DNA of 64,000 nt from NCBI GenBank assembly GCA_017557425.1, contig JAFYYU010000004.1, positions 1-64,000 of the forward strand, written 5' to 3'. The notes below the pieces were generated by a model. It was not told the DNA's origin and did no database searches. It was given only the letters and a program-made list of their open reading frames with translations. Shown here one piece after another: positions 16,662 through 25,883 of the stretch (the stretch's first letter is position 1; every line of letters begins with the position of its first letter). The stretch comes from Muribaculaceae bacterium. GTDB lineage: Bacteria > Bacteroidota > Bacteroidia > Bacteroidales > Muribaculaceae. The translations under genes were made by a program, and so were the position numbers.

Positions 16662-18002
16662 TTAGAAAGTGAACTGAACGCGGGCCTGAGCCACGTGAAC
16701 GTTGCGGTCATAGGGGAGCCAGTCCTTCTGCAGGCGGTTGTAGGTGTAGTCAAACATGCACAGCACGTAGCGGTTGAAGCTGTAGTTCAGACCGATAGTG
16801 TAGCTGTTGGCTTTACCGCCACCCACGCTCGACGAAGCGTAGGGCCAGTCCTCCATATAGGCGTTGGGATAGTACTGGTTACGGCCTACGGCATAGTATT
16901 CGCCCTCGTTGACGTCGTTGAGGCTGGTGTAGTTCCAGCGTCCAACAATCTCCAGAGCTTTGCCGTCAAGACCACCCAGCAGACCTTCCTGCATGTTGTA
17001 GTGGTAGGGGTTGCCAAAGAGCAAGAAACCGGCCTCTACATAACCGCCGTGGAAGTTGTCGCTGCGCAGGGGGTTGGCTGCCAACCACCAGTCGTAGGAA
17101 CCCCAGGTATCGATATTGTTGTTGCTGGCCTCCCACAAGGTGTTGCTGTCGCGCTTCTTGGTGGTGTGCTTGTAGAGGTACTCACCACGTACGAAGAAAC
17201 GGTCGTTGTGATAGAGGAACTCGGCACCGGCATCAAACACGTTGTCAATCCAATCCAGATCGCAGCTCACGAACTGGTCATCCTCGTCAACATAGGTCTC
17301 CAGGGCTTGTCCCAGGTGGAGGGTCTTCTTCAGGACGTTGTTGTAAACGACGCCGCCACCCATGTGGGCATAGCGCACGTTGGCACCGATGTGCAGGGTC
17401 TGGGTCTCGTCAGCGATGGGACGGAACAAGTAGCGTCCAGCCACGGTCATGCCGTTGAAACCAGCCTCGATCTTGTTATAAGCGTTCTCGGTGAAGATAC
17501 CTTGATAAGCCATGAAACGATCGGTGTTGAACTTGTAGCTGATACCCAGCTCACGGCCTTCGCCAAGGGCGTTGGTCGAACCGGGACGGCTGATGAAGTG
17601 ATAGCTGCCCAGCGAGGTGTTGCGGGCCATCGAGCCGGCGGGATCGTTGTAGTAACCCACCTTGATGGCATGGGTATTGTCGTTGTTGTCGAAGTGGGTG
17701 TACTGCAGGAAGATGTTCTTCTGAGCGAACTTGCCGCCGCCAAAGCCGAAGTCGGCATAGAAGTACCAATCCTTGTACGTCATCGAGGTGCGGATGCGGG
17801 CATCGGTGATCGAGGCACCGCTCTGCAGCGGGGTGAAGTCGCTGTTATAGTATGCGGCGTCGGCCATCATGCGGGCACCCACGGTGAACTTCACTTCCTT
17901 CTCAGCGTTCTCGAGCTCCAGGGTGGGGTCGGTGTCGAAGTCCTGAGCGGCTGCTGTCAGCGCAAAGACTGCCAAAAGAGGCATCAAAATATATTTTTTC
18001 AT
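16662..18002 (-). CDS. Phosphate-selective porin O/P family outer-membrane protein
   Basis: The 446-residue product starts at ATG 18000-18002 (MKKYILMPLLAVFALTAAAQ), giving a clean signal peptide; a start 12 codons earlier would precede it. The mature protein is a barrel of alternating aromatic strands with porin O/P features: FTVGARMMADAAYY, ARIRTSMTYKDWYFYADFGFGGG, LFRPIADE, and a last strand ending VQARVQFTF-like with a terminal Phe. OprO/OprP proteins pass anions such as phosphate. As the last gene of the glp operon, 51 bp after the diesterase gene, it likely admits glycerol-3-phosphate or glycerophosphodiesters across the outer membrane; this is inferred from context. Confidence 0.85.
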   Translation of the reverse strand: MKKYILMPLLAVFALTAAAQDFDTDPTLELENAEKEVKFTVGARMMADAAYYNSDFTPLQSGASITDARIRTSMTYKDWYFYADFGFGGGKFAQKNIFLQYTHFDNNDNTHAIKVGYYNDPAGSMARNTSLGSYHFISRPGSTNALGEGRELGISYKFNTDRFMAYQGIFTENAYNKIEAGFNGMTVAGRYLFRPIADETQTLHIGANVRYAHMGGGVVYNNVLKKTLHLGQALETYVDEDDQFVSCDLDWIDNVFDAGAEFLYHNDRFFVRGEYLYKHTTKKRDSNTLWEASNNNIDTWGSYDWWLAANPLRSDNFHGGYVEAGFLLFGNPYHYNMQEGLLGGLDGKALEIVGRWNYTSLNDVNEGEYYAVGRNQYYPNAYMEDWPYASSSVGGGKANSYTIGLNYSFNRYVLCMFDYTYNRLQKDWLPYDRNVHVAQARVQFTF

Positions 18003-18053
18003 ATTAAATAGTGTCGATTTAATGTTGTTAATGTTCATTACACCAGTGACGGA

Positions 18054-19739
18054 TTAGTAACCCAGACGTTCAAGCAGTGCCTTGGGGTCGGGAACCTTGT
18101 TGGGGGCCTGTGAGTTGTCGTAGGTCTGTCCGGGGTGGAACGGGTTGGGCAGTGCGCCGTTGCAGCGGAAACCGTTCTCGATCATGTACTGCAGCGAGAT
18201 CTCACTGCGGTTGGTGAAGTAGCCGTCCAGATAGACGGGAACACTATTCGAGCCCTGGAAGTTGGTGTAGGGGGTAGCGGGGATGGTCAGACGCAACAGG
18301 TCATCAAACATGGTGGTGTTGCCCTGGCCGTAGTAGTCCACGTAGTAGCCCATATACTTTGACATCTGGGCATAGCTGTCGAACGAGTAGGGATGGTTCA
18401 GCATCTGGCTCTTGCGGATCATGTAGGCCTGCCAGGGCTGGTTCATCTCGGGATAGTTGTTGGGAGCACCGCTGATGGCCGGACCCATGATGTGGGCACC
18501 CCATTCCTGTCCGTAGCGGATGAAGTCGGCGTAGCCGGTGGGGGTGTCATAAGCGATATCGGTAGCATAGGGAACAGGCTCGCTGATCCACAGCAGGAAG
18601 CACATGGGAACCTCACCCTTGAACACGTCATAAGCGCGGTGCAGAGCGTCGAACGAGAAGGTTTGCAGGATCACCTTACCGTTGGTGTTACCCACGTTCA
18701 CCTTGCCGCTCACATAGAAACGGGTGTCGCTGGCGGGCTTGGTGATGATGTTCCAGCCGCACTCGGCCAGCACGTTGTAAACGCGAACCTCCATATCCTT
18801 GGGGTTCAGCCAGCTCTCCTTGAACTCGATGTAGATACCGGGGCGGTTGCCGGTGTCCTGCTCGTCGTCAACATAGGCGTTAGCGAAGTCATACTCCACA
18901 AAGTCCATGTACTTGGCAGCGTAGCTGTAGCTTACGTTGGGATCGTCACACTTGACGGTCTTGTGCTCGCTGTTGTAGATCTGCTCCAGGGTCATGCCTT
19001 TGTATTTGTCCTTGATGCGGTAGGGCAGGACGCGCTCGCCGTTGGCATTGCGCCTCAGCTTCTTACCTTCGGCAAAGGCAATCTGGTCCTGGATGGCCGA
19101 AACGTAGAGACCGTCGCTGTAAACGATCTGGCCATTGTTGTAGTAACCGTTGTGGGTGGCGGCAAAACCGTCGCGGGCCTCTTCCAGGCTGCTGTTGTTG
19201 AACCAGGTACCTGCATCGAGCATGAGCAGCTCGGCATAGTAGTAGGACATGGTGTAGAACGTGCGGAAGTCGTTCACGTCACGCTGATACTGGGCTTCGA
19301 TGTCGGCCTCGGAGAAGACCTGGTTGCCGTTGGCATCCTTGAAGCTGCGGTAGAAGTCCTTGCGCGTGGTGGGAACATAGTCGCTGAAGACGTACTGGAT
19401 GTTGGTGGTACGCTTCAGGTTCTCATCGTGGTTTGCGAGCACGATACCGTCCTTGGTAGCCTGCATATCGCTCTCCAGGTAGTCGGCGCCCATCTCACGG
19501 GCCCAGCGCCACGATGCCTCGGTCTCCTCGGGAGTCCAGAAGATGGAGCCACGGTGGGCTGCCACGGCATACAAGGGCACATAGTCACGCACCTTTGCCA
19601 GATTGGCGGGCAGGACAGGAACCTCAATCCTGCGGGCATCGGTGTTCTCATTGGTGAACTGCTGTTCATCCTCACATGAGGTAAAGGTCGTGAGCACAAC
19701 GGCACTCAACAAACCTACTCTAACGAGATTCTTAAACAT
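18054..19739 (-). CDS. glpQ: Glycerophosphodiester phosphodiesterase lipoprotein
   Basis: The 561-residue lipoprotein has lipobox TFTSC with Cys22, followed by EDEQ. The GDPD catalytic site is clear: His62-Arg63-Gly64 in AAHRGSIFWTPEE, the metal pair in DYLESDMQATKDG, and the second His in LANHDENLKRTTN. It should cleave glycerophosphodiesters to glycerol-3-phosphate and an alcohol in the periplasm or at the surface. It is much longer than the usual 330-380 residues. Between the active-site halves lies an inserted, Tyr-rich stretch (about 115-265), and the C-terminal third (about 400-561) also exceeds the basic barrel. It sits between glpT and the porin gene in the glp operon, which supports the assignment. 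Confidence 0.88.
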   Translation of the reverse strand: MFKNLVRVGLLSAVVLTTFTSCEDEQQFTNENTDARRIEVPVLPANLAKVRDYVPLYAVAAHRGSIFWTPEETEASWRWAREMGADYLESDMQATKDGIVLANHDENLKRTTNIQYVFSDYVPTTRKDFYRSFKDANGNQVFSEADIEAQYQRDVNDFRTFYTMSYYYAELLMLDAGTWFNNSSLEEARDGFAATHNGYYNNGQIVYSDGLYVSAIQDQIAFAEGKKLRRNANGERVLPYRIKDKYKGMTLEQIYNSEHKTVKCDDPNVSYSYAAKYMDFVEYDFANAYVDDEQDTGNRPGIYIEFKESWLNPKDMEVRVYNVLAECGWNIITKPASDTRFYVSGKVNVGNTNGKVILQTFSFDALHRAYDVFKGEVPMCFLLWISEPVPYATDIAYDTPTGYADFIRYGQEWGAHIMGPAISGAPNNYPEMNQPWQAYMIRKSQMLNHPYSFDSYAQMSKYMGYYVDYYGQGNTTMFDDLLRLTIPATPYTNFQGSNSVPVYLDGYFTNRSEISLQYMIENGFRCNGALPNPFHPGQTYDNSQAPNKVPDPKALLERLGY

Positions 19740-19781
19740 AAGTCGTTTGGTTTTTAATGAATAAAATATTGTAATAATTGA

Positions 19782-21206
19782 TTATTTCTTTTCGAGGTGT
19801 TCGCCCTTGCGGTCAGCAACAAGGTACTGCTCCTCTTTGTAGGTGAGAGCCATGAAGAAGATGGCACAGACGCAACCCACAATCAGCAGGATGAACGGCA
19901 TGTCCCAGCCACCGGTGCTCTCGGCAACATAACCCAGAACGGTATTGGCGAGGATTGCGGTACCCAGCACATAACCCATGAAACCGGTTAAGCCGGCAGC
20001 GGTACCTGCTGCATTCTTGGGGGCGAGGTCAAGAGCCTGCACGCCAATAAGCATCACAGGACCATAGATCAGGAAGCCGATAGCAATCAGACAACCGATA
20101 ACAACGCTCAGGTTGGTCATATTCTGCCAGTAGATAATGATGGCGACGATGATGAGTGCCATGAAAATCATTGTGGGCAATGCGCGACGGCCGTTGAAGA
20201 CCTTGTCGCTCAGCCAGCCGCAGAAGATAGTGCCGGGGATAGCGGCGATCTCATAGGCAAAGTAAGCCCAACCTGCATTCTTGATGTCCACGCCCTGCTC
20301 GCTCAGGATGGTAGGAGCCCAATCCAGGCAGCCGTAGCGTACCATATAAATAAATGAGTTGGCCAATGCGATGTACCACAAGAACTTGTTGGAGAGGACG
20401 GTCTTGAAGATTTCCTTCACGCTGAGCGACTGCTCGCTCTTCTTCTCGTCATAGTTCTTGGAGGCAGAGCCGCTCCACTTCTCAATCGACTGTAAACCAC
20501 AGGATTGGGGGGTGTCACGGATGAGAATATAGGCAATGATGGCGATCAGGATGGCCACAGCAGCGGGGAAAGCATAGGTACCAATCAGGAAGTACATCTT
20601 CTCATCGTTGCCGTAGAACCACGAGCCGAACCACATGGCACCATAAGCGGCCATGGGGCCGACGAGGGCGCCACCCACGTTATGGGCGGTGTTCCACACA
20701 CTCATCCAGGTGCCGCGCTCCTTAATGGAGAACCAGCGTGTCATCACACGTCCGCACGGAGGCCAGCCCATTCCCTGGAACCAACCCACGAGGAAGTTGA
20801 AGGCGCCCATCAGGAAAACGGCAAGACCCTTGCGCTCGGGATGGCCGATGGGGTCGAGCAGGGTGATGGGAACCATCATGAACAGCATGGCGATGGCCGA
20901 CAGGATCAAGCCCAGTGGCAGGAAGCGGCGCGCATTGCTGCGGTCGCTGATGCTGGCCATTACGAACTTGGAGAAGCCATAGGCCACAGCGTTCATCGCC
21001 AGGGCGGTACCCAGCATGCCCTTGGTGAAGCCGAAGGGCTCGAGCATAGGAATCGCCATGGAGAAATTCTTTCTCACCAGGTAGAAGCCGGCATAGCCGA
21101 TGAAGATGCCGATAAAGACTTGCCAACGTAGTCTCTTGTACTTGGCATCGGCCTCGGGACCGGTCTGTTCCGGCTTATAGGCCGGGGGTGCTAAAAAACT
21201 AGCCAT
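19782..21206 (-). CDS. glpT: Glycerol-3-phosphate transporter (MFS, organophosphate:phosphate antiporter)
   Basis: The 474-residue inner-membrane protein has 12 hydrophobic helices. The organophosphate antiporter signature is seen in RWQVFIGIFIGYAGFYLVRKNFS near the N-terminus and in WFQGMGWPPCGRVMTRWFS (about 153-171), close to E. coli GlpT. The Arg residues in YLVRK and WPPCGR are expected to bind the phosphate group. It should exchange periplasmic G3P for cytoplasmic phosphate. It lies 65 bp after glpC and 42 bp before glpQ on the same strand, as in the classical glpTQ arrangement. UhpT-type hexose phosphate transport is possible by family but unlikely in this operon. Confidence 0.92.
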   Translation of the reverse strand: MASFLAPPAYKPEQTGPEADAKYKRLRWQVFIGIFIGYAGFYLVRKNFSMAIPMLEPFGFTKGMLGTALAMNAVAYGFSKFVMASISDRSNARRFLPLGLILSAIAMLFMMVPITLLDPIGHPERKGLAVFLMGAFNFLVGWFQGMGWPPCGRVMTRWFSIKERGTWMSVWNTAHNVGGALVGPMAAYGAMWFGSWFYGNDEKMYFLIGTYAFPAAVAILIAIIAYILIRDTPQSCGLQSIEKWSGSASKNYDEKKSEQSLSVKEIFKTVLSNKFLWYIALANSFIYMVRYGCLDWAPTILSEQGVDIKNAGWAYFAYEIAAIPGTIFCGWLSDKVFNGRRALPTMIFMALIIVAIIIYWQNMTNLSVVIGCLIAIGFLIYGPVMLIGVQALDLAPKNAAGTAAGLTGFMGYVLGTAILANTVLGYVAESTGGWDMPFILLIVGCVCAIFFMALTYKEEQYLVADRKGEHLEKK

Positions 21207-21271
21207 AATCTTGAGATTTTTTAGTTGATTGAAGTTTATAGTATTACTTTAAAATGATATGCTAAATATTT

Positions 21272-22534
21272 TTAATCAATTCCGTTAGCTTTGCGGGTTG
21301 CATCCAAATCCAGGGCATCGGCGAGGATGCTGATGGGATTCTCGACGGGCAGGCCGGTGGACATCTCGATTTGCCATTTGCAGGTCTCGCAGTCGGTGGC
21401 TACAGCCTCGACCTGGGCATCGGAGATGTCCTTGAACAGGATGGAGCCGATGGCCTGTGAGCGCTCGTAGTTTTCCTTCTTGAAACCATAGGTGCCCGAG
21501 ATGCCGCAGCAGTTCTGCTCCAGTACTTGCAGGTCCAGGCTGGGAATCATGCGCATCAGTTCAATGCTGTACAGTTGCCAGCCCATGCGCTGCATGTGAC
21601 AAGCGGTATGATAGGCTATTCTTCGCTTATAGTCTTGCTTGAAAACAAGCTTTACTTTCTCCTCATCCACAAGGTTGTAGATGAATCGCGTTGCCAATGA
21701 GATACCGTCACGCACGTCGGTGGTGTCCACCTTGAGTACGGCAGGGTACTCGTCGCGCAGGTTGAAGGTGCAGCTCGAACTGGTGGTCAATACCGTGCGG
21801 TGATCCATGTTGACGGCCTTGCGGATGCTGGCAGCGTTGGTGCGTGCCTGACGCTTCGCCTGCTTGTACAAGCCGTTGGCAATCAGGGCAACACCGCAGC
21901 ACTGCTCCTTCTCAAGCAGGTGCACGCCGTAACCGATGGCGTTCATCAGCTTGACCAGATCCTGGCCCAGTTTGGGGAAGTTATAGTTGACATAGCAGCC
22001 GTGGAAATAGCTCACATGGTTGGGGAAAGCGTCCTGCTGCTTGGCGGCGTGGCGCTTGAACCAGGTGGTGAACTTCTGGCGGCTATAGGCGGGGAAAGTG
22101 CGGTGTTTGTCAATGGCCATCACGCTGTCCATCACCAGTTTAGTGGGTTTCAGGCCCAGCGTGGCATTGGCGACGGGCGCTACCAGATTGGCCATCGTTC
22201 CCAGCAGGTCGGTGTTGGCGAGCATGGTGTCGCGCAGGCTGGCATGGTGTCCTGCCGAGGCACTCATGCGTGCGTGTTGGATAATGTCGGCAATGTGTAC
22301 ACCGCTGGGACAAGCCACCTCACAGCGTTTGCAGTTCAGGCACAACTTCAGGGCCTTGTCAAAGTAGGCGGGGTCCTTCAAGCGGTAACGCTCACCGTCG
22401 GGACCGGCCTGTTTGGGTCCGGGATAGTCGGTGGTTACAGCGGCGACTGGGCAGACCGTGGTGCAGATGCTGCACTTGGTGCATTGCTCGAAGTTGTTCT
22501 CGCTGAGGTTGCATATTTGCATTCGTTCAGCCAT
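21272..22534 (-). CDS. glpC: Anaerobic glycerol-3-phosphate dehydrogenase subunit C
   Basis: The 420-residue iron-sulfur subunit has two 4Fe-4S motifs: CTKCSICTTVCPV (about 18-30) and CLNCKRCEVACPSG (about 70-83). Two CCG domains follow, marked by KEQCCGVAL and EQNCCGISGTYG, of the heterodisulfide-reductase/GlpC type. It anchors the GlpAB flavoprotein to the membrane and passes electrons to menaquinone. Length equals E. coli GlpC. It lies downstream of glpB with a 102-bp gap, in the expected A-B-C order. Confidence 0.95.
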   Translation of the reverse strand: MAERMQICNLSENNFEQCTKCSICTTVCPVAAVTTDYPGPKQAGPDGERYRLKDPAYFDKALKLCLNCKRCEVACPSGVHIADIIQHARMSASAGHHASLRDTMLANTDLLGTMANLVAPVANATLGLKPTKLVMDSVMAIDKHRTFPAYSRQKFTTWFKRHAAKQQDAFPNHVSYFHGCYVNYNFPKLGQDLVKLMNAIGYGVHLLEKEQCCGVALIANGLYKQAKRQARTNAASIRKAVNMDHRTVLTTSSSCTFNLRDEYPAVLKVDTTDVRDGISLATRFIYNLVDEEKVKLVFKQDYKRRIAYHTACHMQRMGWQLYSIELMRMIPSLDLQVLEQNCCGISGTYGFKKENYERSQAIGSILFKDISDAQVEAVATDCETCKWQIEMSTGLPVENPISILADALDLDATRKANGID

Positions 22535-22636
22535 AATATCTCATTAAAAAATCATCAATCAAATCGTTATCTATCTATATCTAAACCTTTAGTCGAATAT
22601 TGTAGGACTGTAGGTGATGCATGGTTGAGGATGCGT

Positions 22637-23884
22637 TTATTTGCTCTCCCTGATGTGGTCGGCGGCTGCAATGGCCGTCATCAGTGAAACGCCGGTACCG
22701 TCACCCATCTTGATGGCATCGTGTCCGCTCAGGACAGAGCCGATGGCGTAGAGGTTTTGAATGGGTTTGCCCTGCTTGAGGCAATGGAGGTTGCCGTCAG
22801 TGGCCACGCCATAGCCGAAATAGGCTTGGGGCTGCAGCACACCGAAGTGTGTCCACTGTTCGCGATCAGCGTCGGCATCCACATCAACTCCCAGCACGGG
22901 TTCATAGACGCGCTCGTAATCGGCTCTCAAGCCTCGGCTGATGAACGAGCCGGTGGCAAGCACAAAGTTGTCGGCCTTCAGCGGCATGTCGGCGAGTTTG
23001 GCGGTGGTGATGCTGGTCAGGCGGTCGCCCTCAAAGGTGCCGCTCACGGCGGTGTCACCCATCAGGTAGGTGCCGCCCAGCATCCTGAAGTAGTGACGCA
23101 ACTGCGTCATCATCCTCATGCCGGCTACCGAGGGGGGCAACGTGGAAACCAGGCGAACGGGCTTCTTGGCCATGGCCTGCAGCGCTTGGTAATCGCTGCT
23201 GTCGCTCTGACCGAACACGCTGGGCAACAGCACCATATCGGTGTCGCCGGCAAGGCTGTTGACCTGGTCGGCCAGGCGTCTCAGCGCGTTGTTGCTCACC
23301 AGGTGCTTGGCGAGGCTGGTGGCGCGCATCTCGCTGGGGCTGCGGCGCAAGGCGGTGATGTCGTCGGTGGTGAACTCAATCATGTCCACTTCAAAGCCCA
23401 GGTCTCGCAATCCCTGTGCCAGCATGGCGTTGGGCTGGTCGAAGTAGCCGCGGATGCACATCAGTGCCAACCGTTTGGCGGGCAAGTTATTGAGGTCATC
23501 GATGCGCAGGTGGTCGTTCAGGGTGAGCCATGCGGGCTTGGCGACGCCCATCGGCGTAACGCGCCAGTGGTTGGCGTCGGCCGAGCCAGTCATCTCGATG
23601 CCCGAATCGCTGAACAACAGCTTAATACGTTCGGCGAGCGATGCGATGCGGTCGGCGCCGATCTTGCTGTAGGGATGGCTCTCGGGCAGGGTGGCGATGG
23701 CCTCCAAGGGGTTGGTGACAGCTTTGCCGTTAACGTGTCCCAGCAGCTCCATCGAACCGCCGTTAAACAGCAGGGTGCTTTGTCCGCTGGCTACGATGGC
23801 CACGCGCTTTCCGCGCTTGGCAAGTGAAATGCCGCAGGCAAGGCCGCTCAGGCCTCCGCCCATGATAACGGTGTCCATTCTCAT
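22637..23884 (-). CDS. glpB: Anaerobic glycerol-3-phosphate dehydrogenase subunit B
   Basis: The 415-residue flavoprotein has an N-terminal Rossmann motif TVIMGGGLSGLACGISLAKRG (residues about 5-25) and a second FAD-contact segment FVLATGSFISRGLRADYERVYEPV. The C-terminal GHDAIKMGDGTGVSLMTAIAAA segment closes the FAD site. It pairs with GlpA in the GlpABC complex that oxidises glycerol-3-phosphate to dihydroxyacetone phosphate with menaquinone. Its ATG overlaps the glpA stop by 4 bp, a sign of translational coupling. Confidence 0.94.
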   Translation of the reverse strand: MRMDTVIMGGGLSGLACGISLAKRGKRVAIVASGQSTLLFNGGSMELLGHVNGKAVTNPLEAIATLPESHPYSKIGADRIASLAERIKLLFSDSGIEMTGSADANHWRVTPMGVAKPAWLTLNDHLRIDDLNNLPAKRLALMCIRGYFDQPNAMLAQGLRDLGFEVDMIEFTTDDITALRRSPSEMRATSLAKHLVSNNALRRLADQVNSLAGDTDMVLLPSVFGQSDSSDYQALQAMAKKPVRLVSTLPPSVAGMRMMTQLRHYFRMLGGTYLMGDTAVSGTFEGDRLTSITTAKLADMPLKADNFVLATGSFISRGLRADYERVYEPVLGVDVDADADREQWTHFGVLQPQAYFGYGVATDGNLHCLKQGKPIQNLYAIGSVLSGHDAIKMGDGTGVSLMTAIAAADHIRESK

Positions 23885-25524
23885 TGCACGTCCTCCTTTC
23901 CTTCGGTATTAACAGCCATATCCAGTCCGCACAGGCCCTCGTAGATGAAAGCGGTCAACTGCGCCTCACGCAGGGTGTCGCCCCAAGCGACGGGCCTCAT
24001 GCCTTTCCAGCGCTCGTCAAGGAAGGCGGCAAGGTCTTCCTGTGCGCCCTTGACGTCGTTCCTGAACTCGCCCATGAGAGATGCGGCGCGGCAGGAACAA
24101 AGCTTGCCCTGGCAGGTGCCCATGCCCACGCGGGTGCGTCGGCGCAGGTTCACCAGGTTGTGCACATGCAGCTGGTGTACAGCGTATTTGATTTCGCCCA
24201 CGGTGACGCCTTCACACTCGCAAACCAGGGCGTTGTCGATATCATTGTCTTTCTCGATGCGTGCCGCAAGCGATCCATGGCGGCCGATGGCGGCGCGCTG
24301 GCCAAAGCTGTAGCGCTTGGTCAAGTCGCTCTGGCTGGGGGCGCCTTCTTCCGAGCCGGGAAGGGGTTGGGTAGCGGTGACGCAGGGTGCAGTGTTGCCC
24401 AACTTGGCGCACACGGCATTGGTGGCAACCTCGCCCATCAGGCGATAGGTCATCATCTTGCCGCCGGTAATGGTGACGAAGCCCTCCAGGCCGTCGCGCT
24501 TGGCGTGGTCCAGGCACACGATGCCGCGGCTGATGCTGCGTCCGGTGGGGTCGTCGTCGCTGGCAACCAGGGGACGCACACCCGCATAGGCGCGGATGAT
24601 TCTCGTGGTAGCGAGCGACGGAGCGATTTTCACGCCCTCCTTGAGCAGGACGTCCACCTCCTCGCGTGTCACGCGCATGTCATCTACGGTCTCGATGGGG
24701 ATGCGGTCACTGGTCGTGCCGATGACGCACACCGTGTCGTCGGGGACGAGGATGTCGGCGTTGGCGGGCTTGCGGCAGCGGTTGATGACCATCTGGTTCA
24801 CGCGGTGGCCAAAGATGAGCAGCGCTCCGCGGGCGGGAAACATCTGGATGTTCACGCCAGCCGACTGGGCGATGCGCTGGCCCCAGATGCCGGCGGCGTT
24901 GACCACGATGCGGCCACGCACCTCGATGTGCTCACCGTTGAGTTTGTTGAACAGCTTCACGCCCTCGACGCGGTTCTGATTGATGATCAGTCCCTCGACC
25001 TCGTGGTAGTTGAGCGTCTCGGCGCCATGCATGCGGGCGTCGAGCAGGTTGGCCACGGTGAGGCGGAACGGGTCGATCGAGGCGTCGGGGACGCGCACGG
25101 CGCCGATGAGGTCGGGGTTAACGGCTGGCTCGATGCGGCGCGCTTCCTCGGGGTCGAGGATATCGGCACGGATGCCGGCGCGCTGGCACGCTTCCACGAA
25201 CGTCTGCTGGTAGCCCAGGTCATCCTCGGGCAGGGTGATGAAAAGACCGTCGGTCTCCTCGACACAGTGGCGGGCGATGCGCCTCAGGATCATGTTCTCG
25301 CTGATGCACTCGCTGGCGCTCTCGCTGTCGGTCACGGCATAACGCGCACCGCTGTGCATCAGGCCGTGGTTGCGGCCCGTGGCGCCCGTGCTGTAGTCGT
25401 TGCGCTCTACGAGCAACACGCTCAAGCCGCGCAGGGCGCAATCCCTCGCGGTTCCGGCACCTGTTGCGCCGCCACCCACGATGATCACGTCATATTCTTT
25501 TTTATAAATGTCGTTGGTTGCCAT
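23881..25524 (-). CDS. glpA: Anaerobic glycerol-3-phosphate dehydrogenase subunit A
   Basis: The 547-residue catalytic subunit binds FAD through VIIVGGGATGAGTARDCALRG (about 14-34). The DAO-like substrate domain includes ERNDYSTGATGRNHGLMHSGARY. The C-terminal BFD-like [2Fe-2S] domain has CECEGVT and GTCQGKLCS, four conserved cysteines. It is the first gene of the glp operon, with its promoter at 25570-25599 and the divergent regulator gene at 25884. It oxidises sn-glycerol-3-phosphate to DHAP. Length matches E. coli GlpA (542). Confidence 0.95.
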   Translation of the reverse strand: MATNDIYKKEYDVIIVGGGATGAGTARDCALRGLSVLLVERNDYSTGATGRNHGLMHSGARYAVTDSESASECISENMILRRIARHCVEETDGLFITLPEDDLGYQQTFVEACQRAGIRADILDPEEARRIEPAVNPDLIGAVRVPDASIDPFRLTVANLLDARMHGAETLNYHEVEGLIINQNRVEGVKLFNKLNGEHIEVRGRIVVNAAGIWGQRIAQSAGVNIQMFPARGALLIFGHRVNQMVINRCRKPANADILVPDDTVCVIGTTSDRIPIETVDDMRVTREEVDVLLKEGVKIAPSLATTRIIRAYAGVRPLVASDDDPTGRSISRGIVCLDHAKRDGLEGFVTITGGKMMTYRLMGEVATNAVCAKLGNTAPCVTATQPLPGSEEGAPSQSDLTKRYSFGQRAAIGRHGSLAARIEKDNDIDNALVCECEGVTVGEIKYAVHQLHVHNLVNLRRRTRVGMGTCQGKLCSCRAASLMGEFRNDVKGAQEDLAAFLDERWKGMRPVAWGDTLREAQLTAFIYEGLCGLDMAVNTEGKEDVQ

Positions 25525-25569
25525 AAACGTTGTTTTTAAAGTAGCAAACCTGATGAATTAGTTTCGGTG

Positions 25570-25599
25570 CAAAGTTAAACATACTCTTTTGATTGACAA
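25570..25599 (-). promoter_or_regulatory. Promoter of the glp operon
   Basis: Minus strand TTG (25599-25597), 19 bp, TAACTTTG (25577-25570): a full consensus match, about 45 nt before the glpA ATG. Confidence 0.85.
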
Positions 25600-25689
25600 A
25601 ATTATTTCGCATATTTTTTTATAATATTTTACATTATTTTTTTAATTCATTGAAAAACAATTAATTAAAAATTGTTTTATGAAGAGAAT

Positions 25690-25737
25690 TTCCCGAAAAT
25701 GGTGTTTCGTTTATCGGTTTAATCATTTCGTTTCGAA
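25690..25737. promoter_or_regulatory. Candidate GlpR operator cluster (TTTCG repeats)
   Basis: TTTCG occurs at 25705-25709, 25726-25730 and 25731-25735 (the first two 21 bp apart), with CGAAA at 25694-25698 and within TTTCGAAA at 25731-25738. Further TTTCG copies are at 25562 and 25605, beside the glp promoter. DeoR-family regulators often bind such short repeated half-sites. The rest of the 25525-25883 intergenic region is A/T-rich and holds only the two promoters. The short frames here look like chance. Confidence 0.4.
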
Positions 25738-25820
25738 AAATTTCAAAGTCAATTTGTTTTCTTTTCAAATATTTCTGACCATTCTTTTTGGTAATTATTG
25801 CCATTTTTTTCGCCATTTTT

Positions 25821-25851
25821 TTGGCCGATTGATTTCTTTATTCTATTTTTG
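25821..25851 (+). promoter_or_regulatory. Promoter of the DeoR-type regulator
   Basis: TTG 25821-25823, 20 bp, TATTTTTG 25844-25851; ATG 25884 follows. It excludes an earlier start than about 25858. Confidence 0.75.
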
Positions 25852-25883
25852 CCGCATCAAAATGATAATTGCCTACCATCAAA

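Noticed and set aside
16695-18011. 438-codon plus-strand frame opposite the porin gene
   Set aside because: Low-complexity Val/Gly/Ala translation with no recognisable fold; the minus-strand gene has a signal peptide and porin strands.
23884-25539. 551-codon plus-strand open frame opposite glpA
   Set aside because: glpA has all FAD and iron-sulfur motifs; the opposite frame is a compositional shadow with Ala/His/Asp repeats and no promoter.
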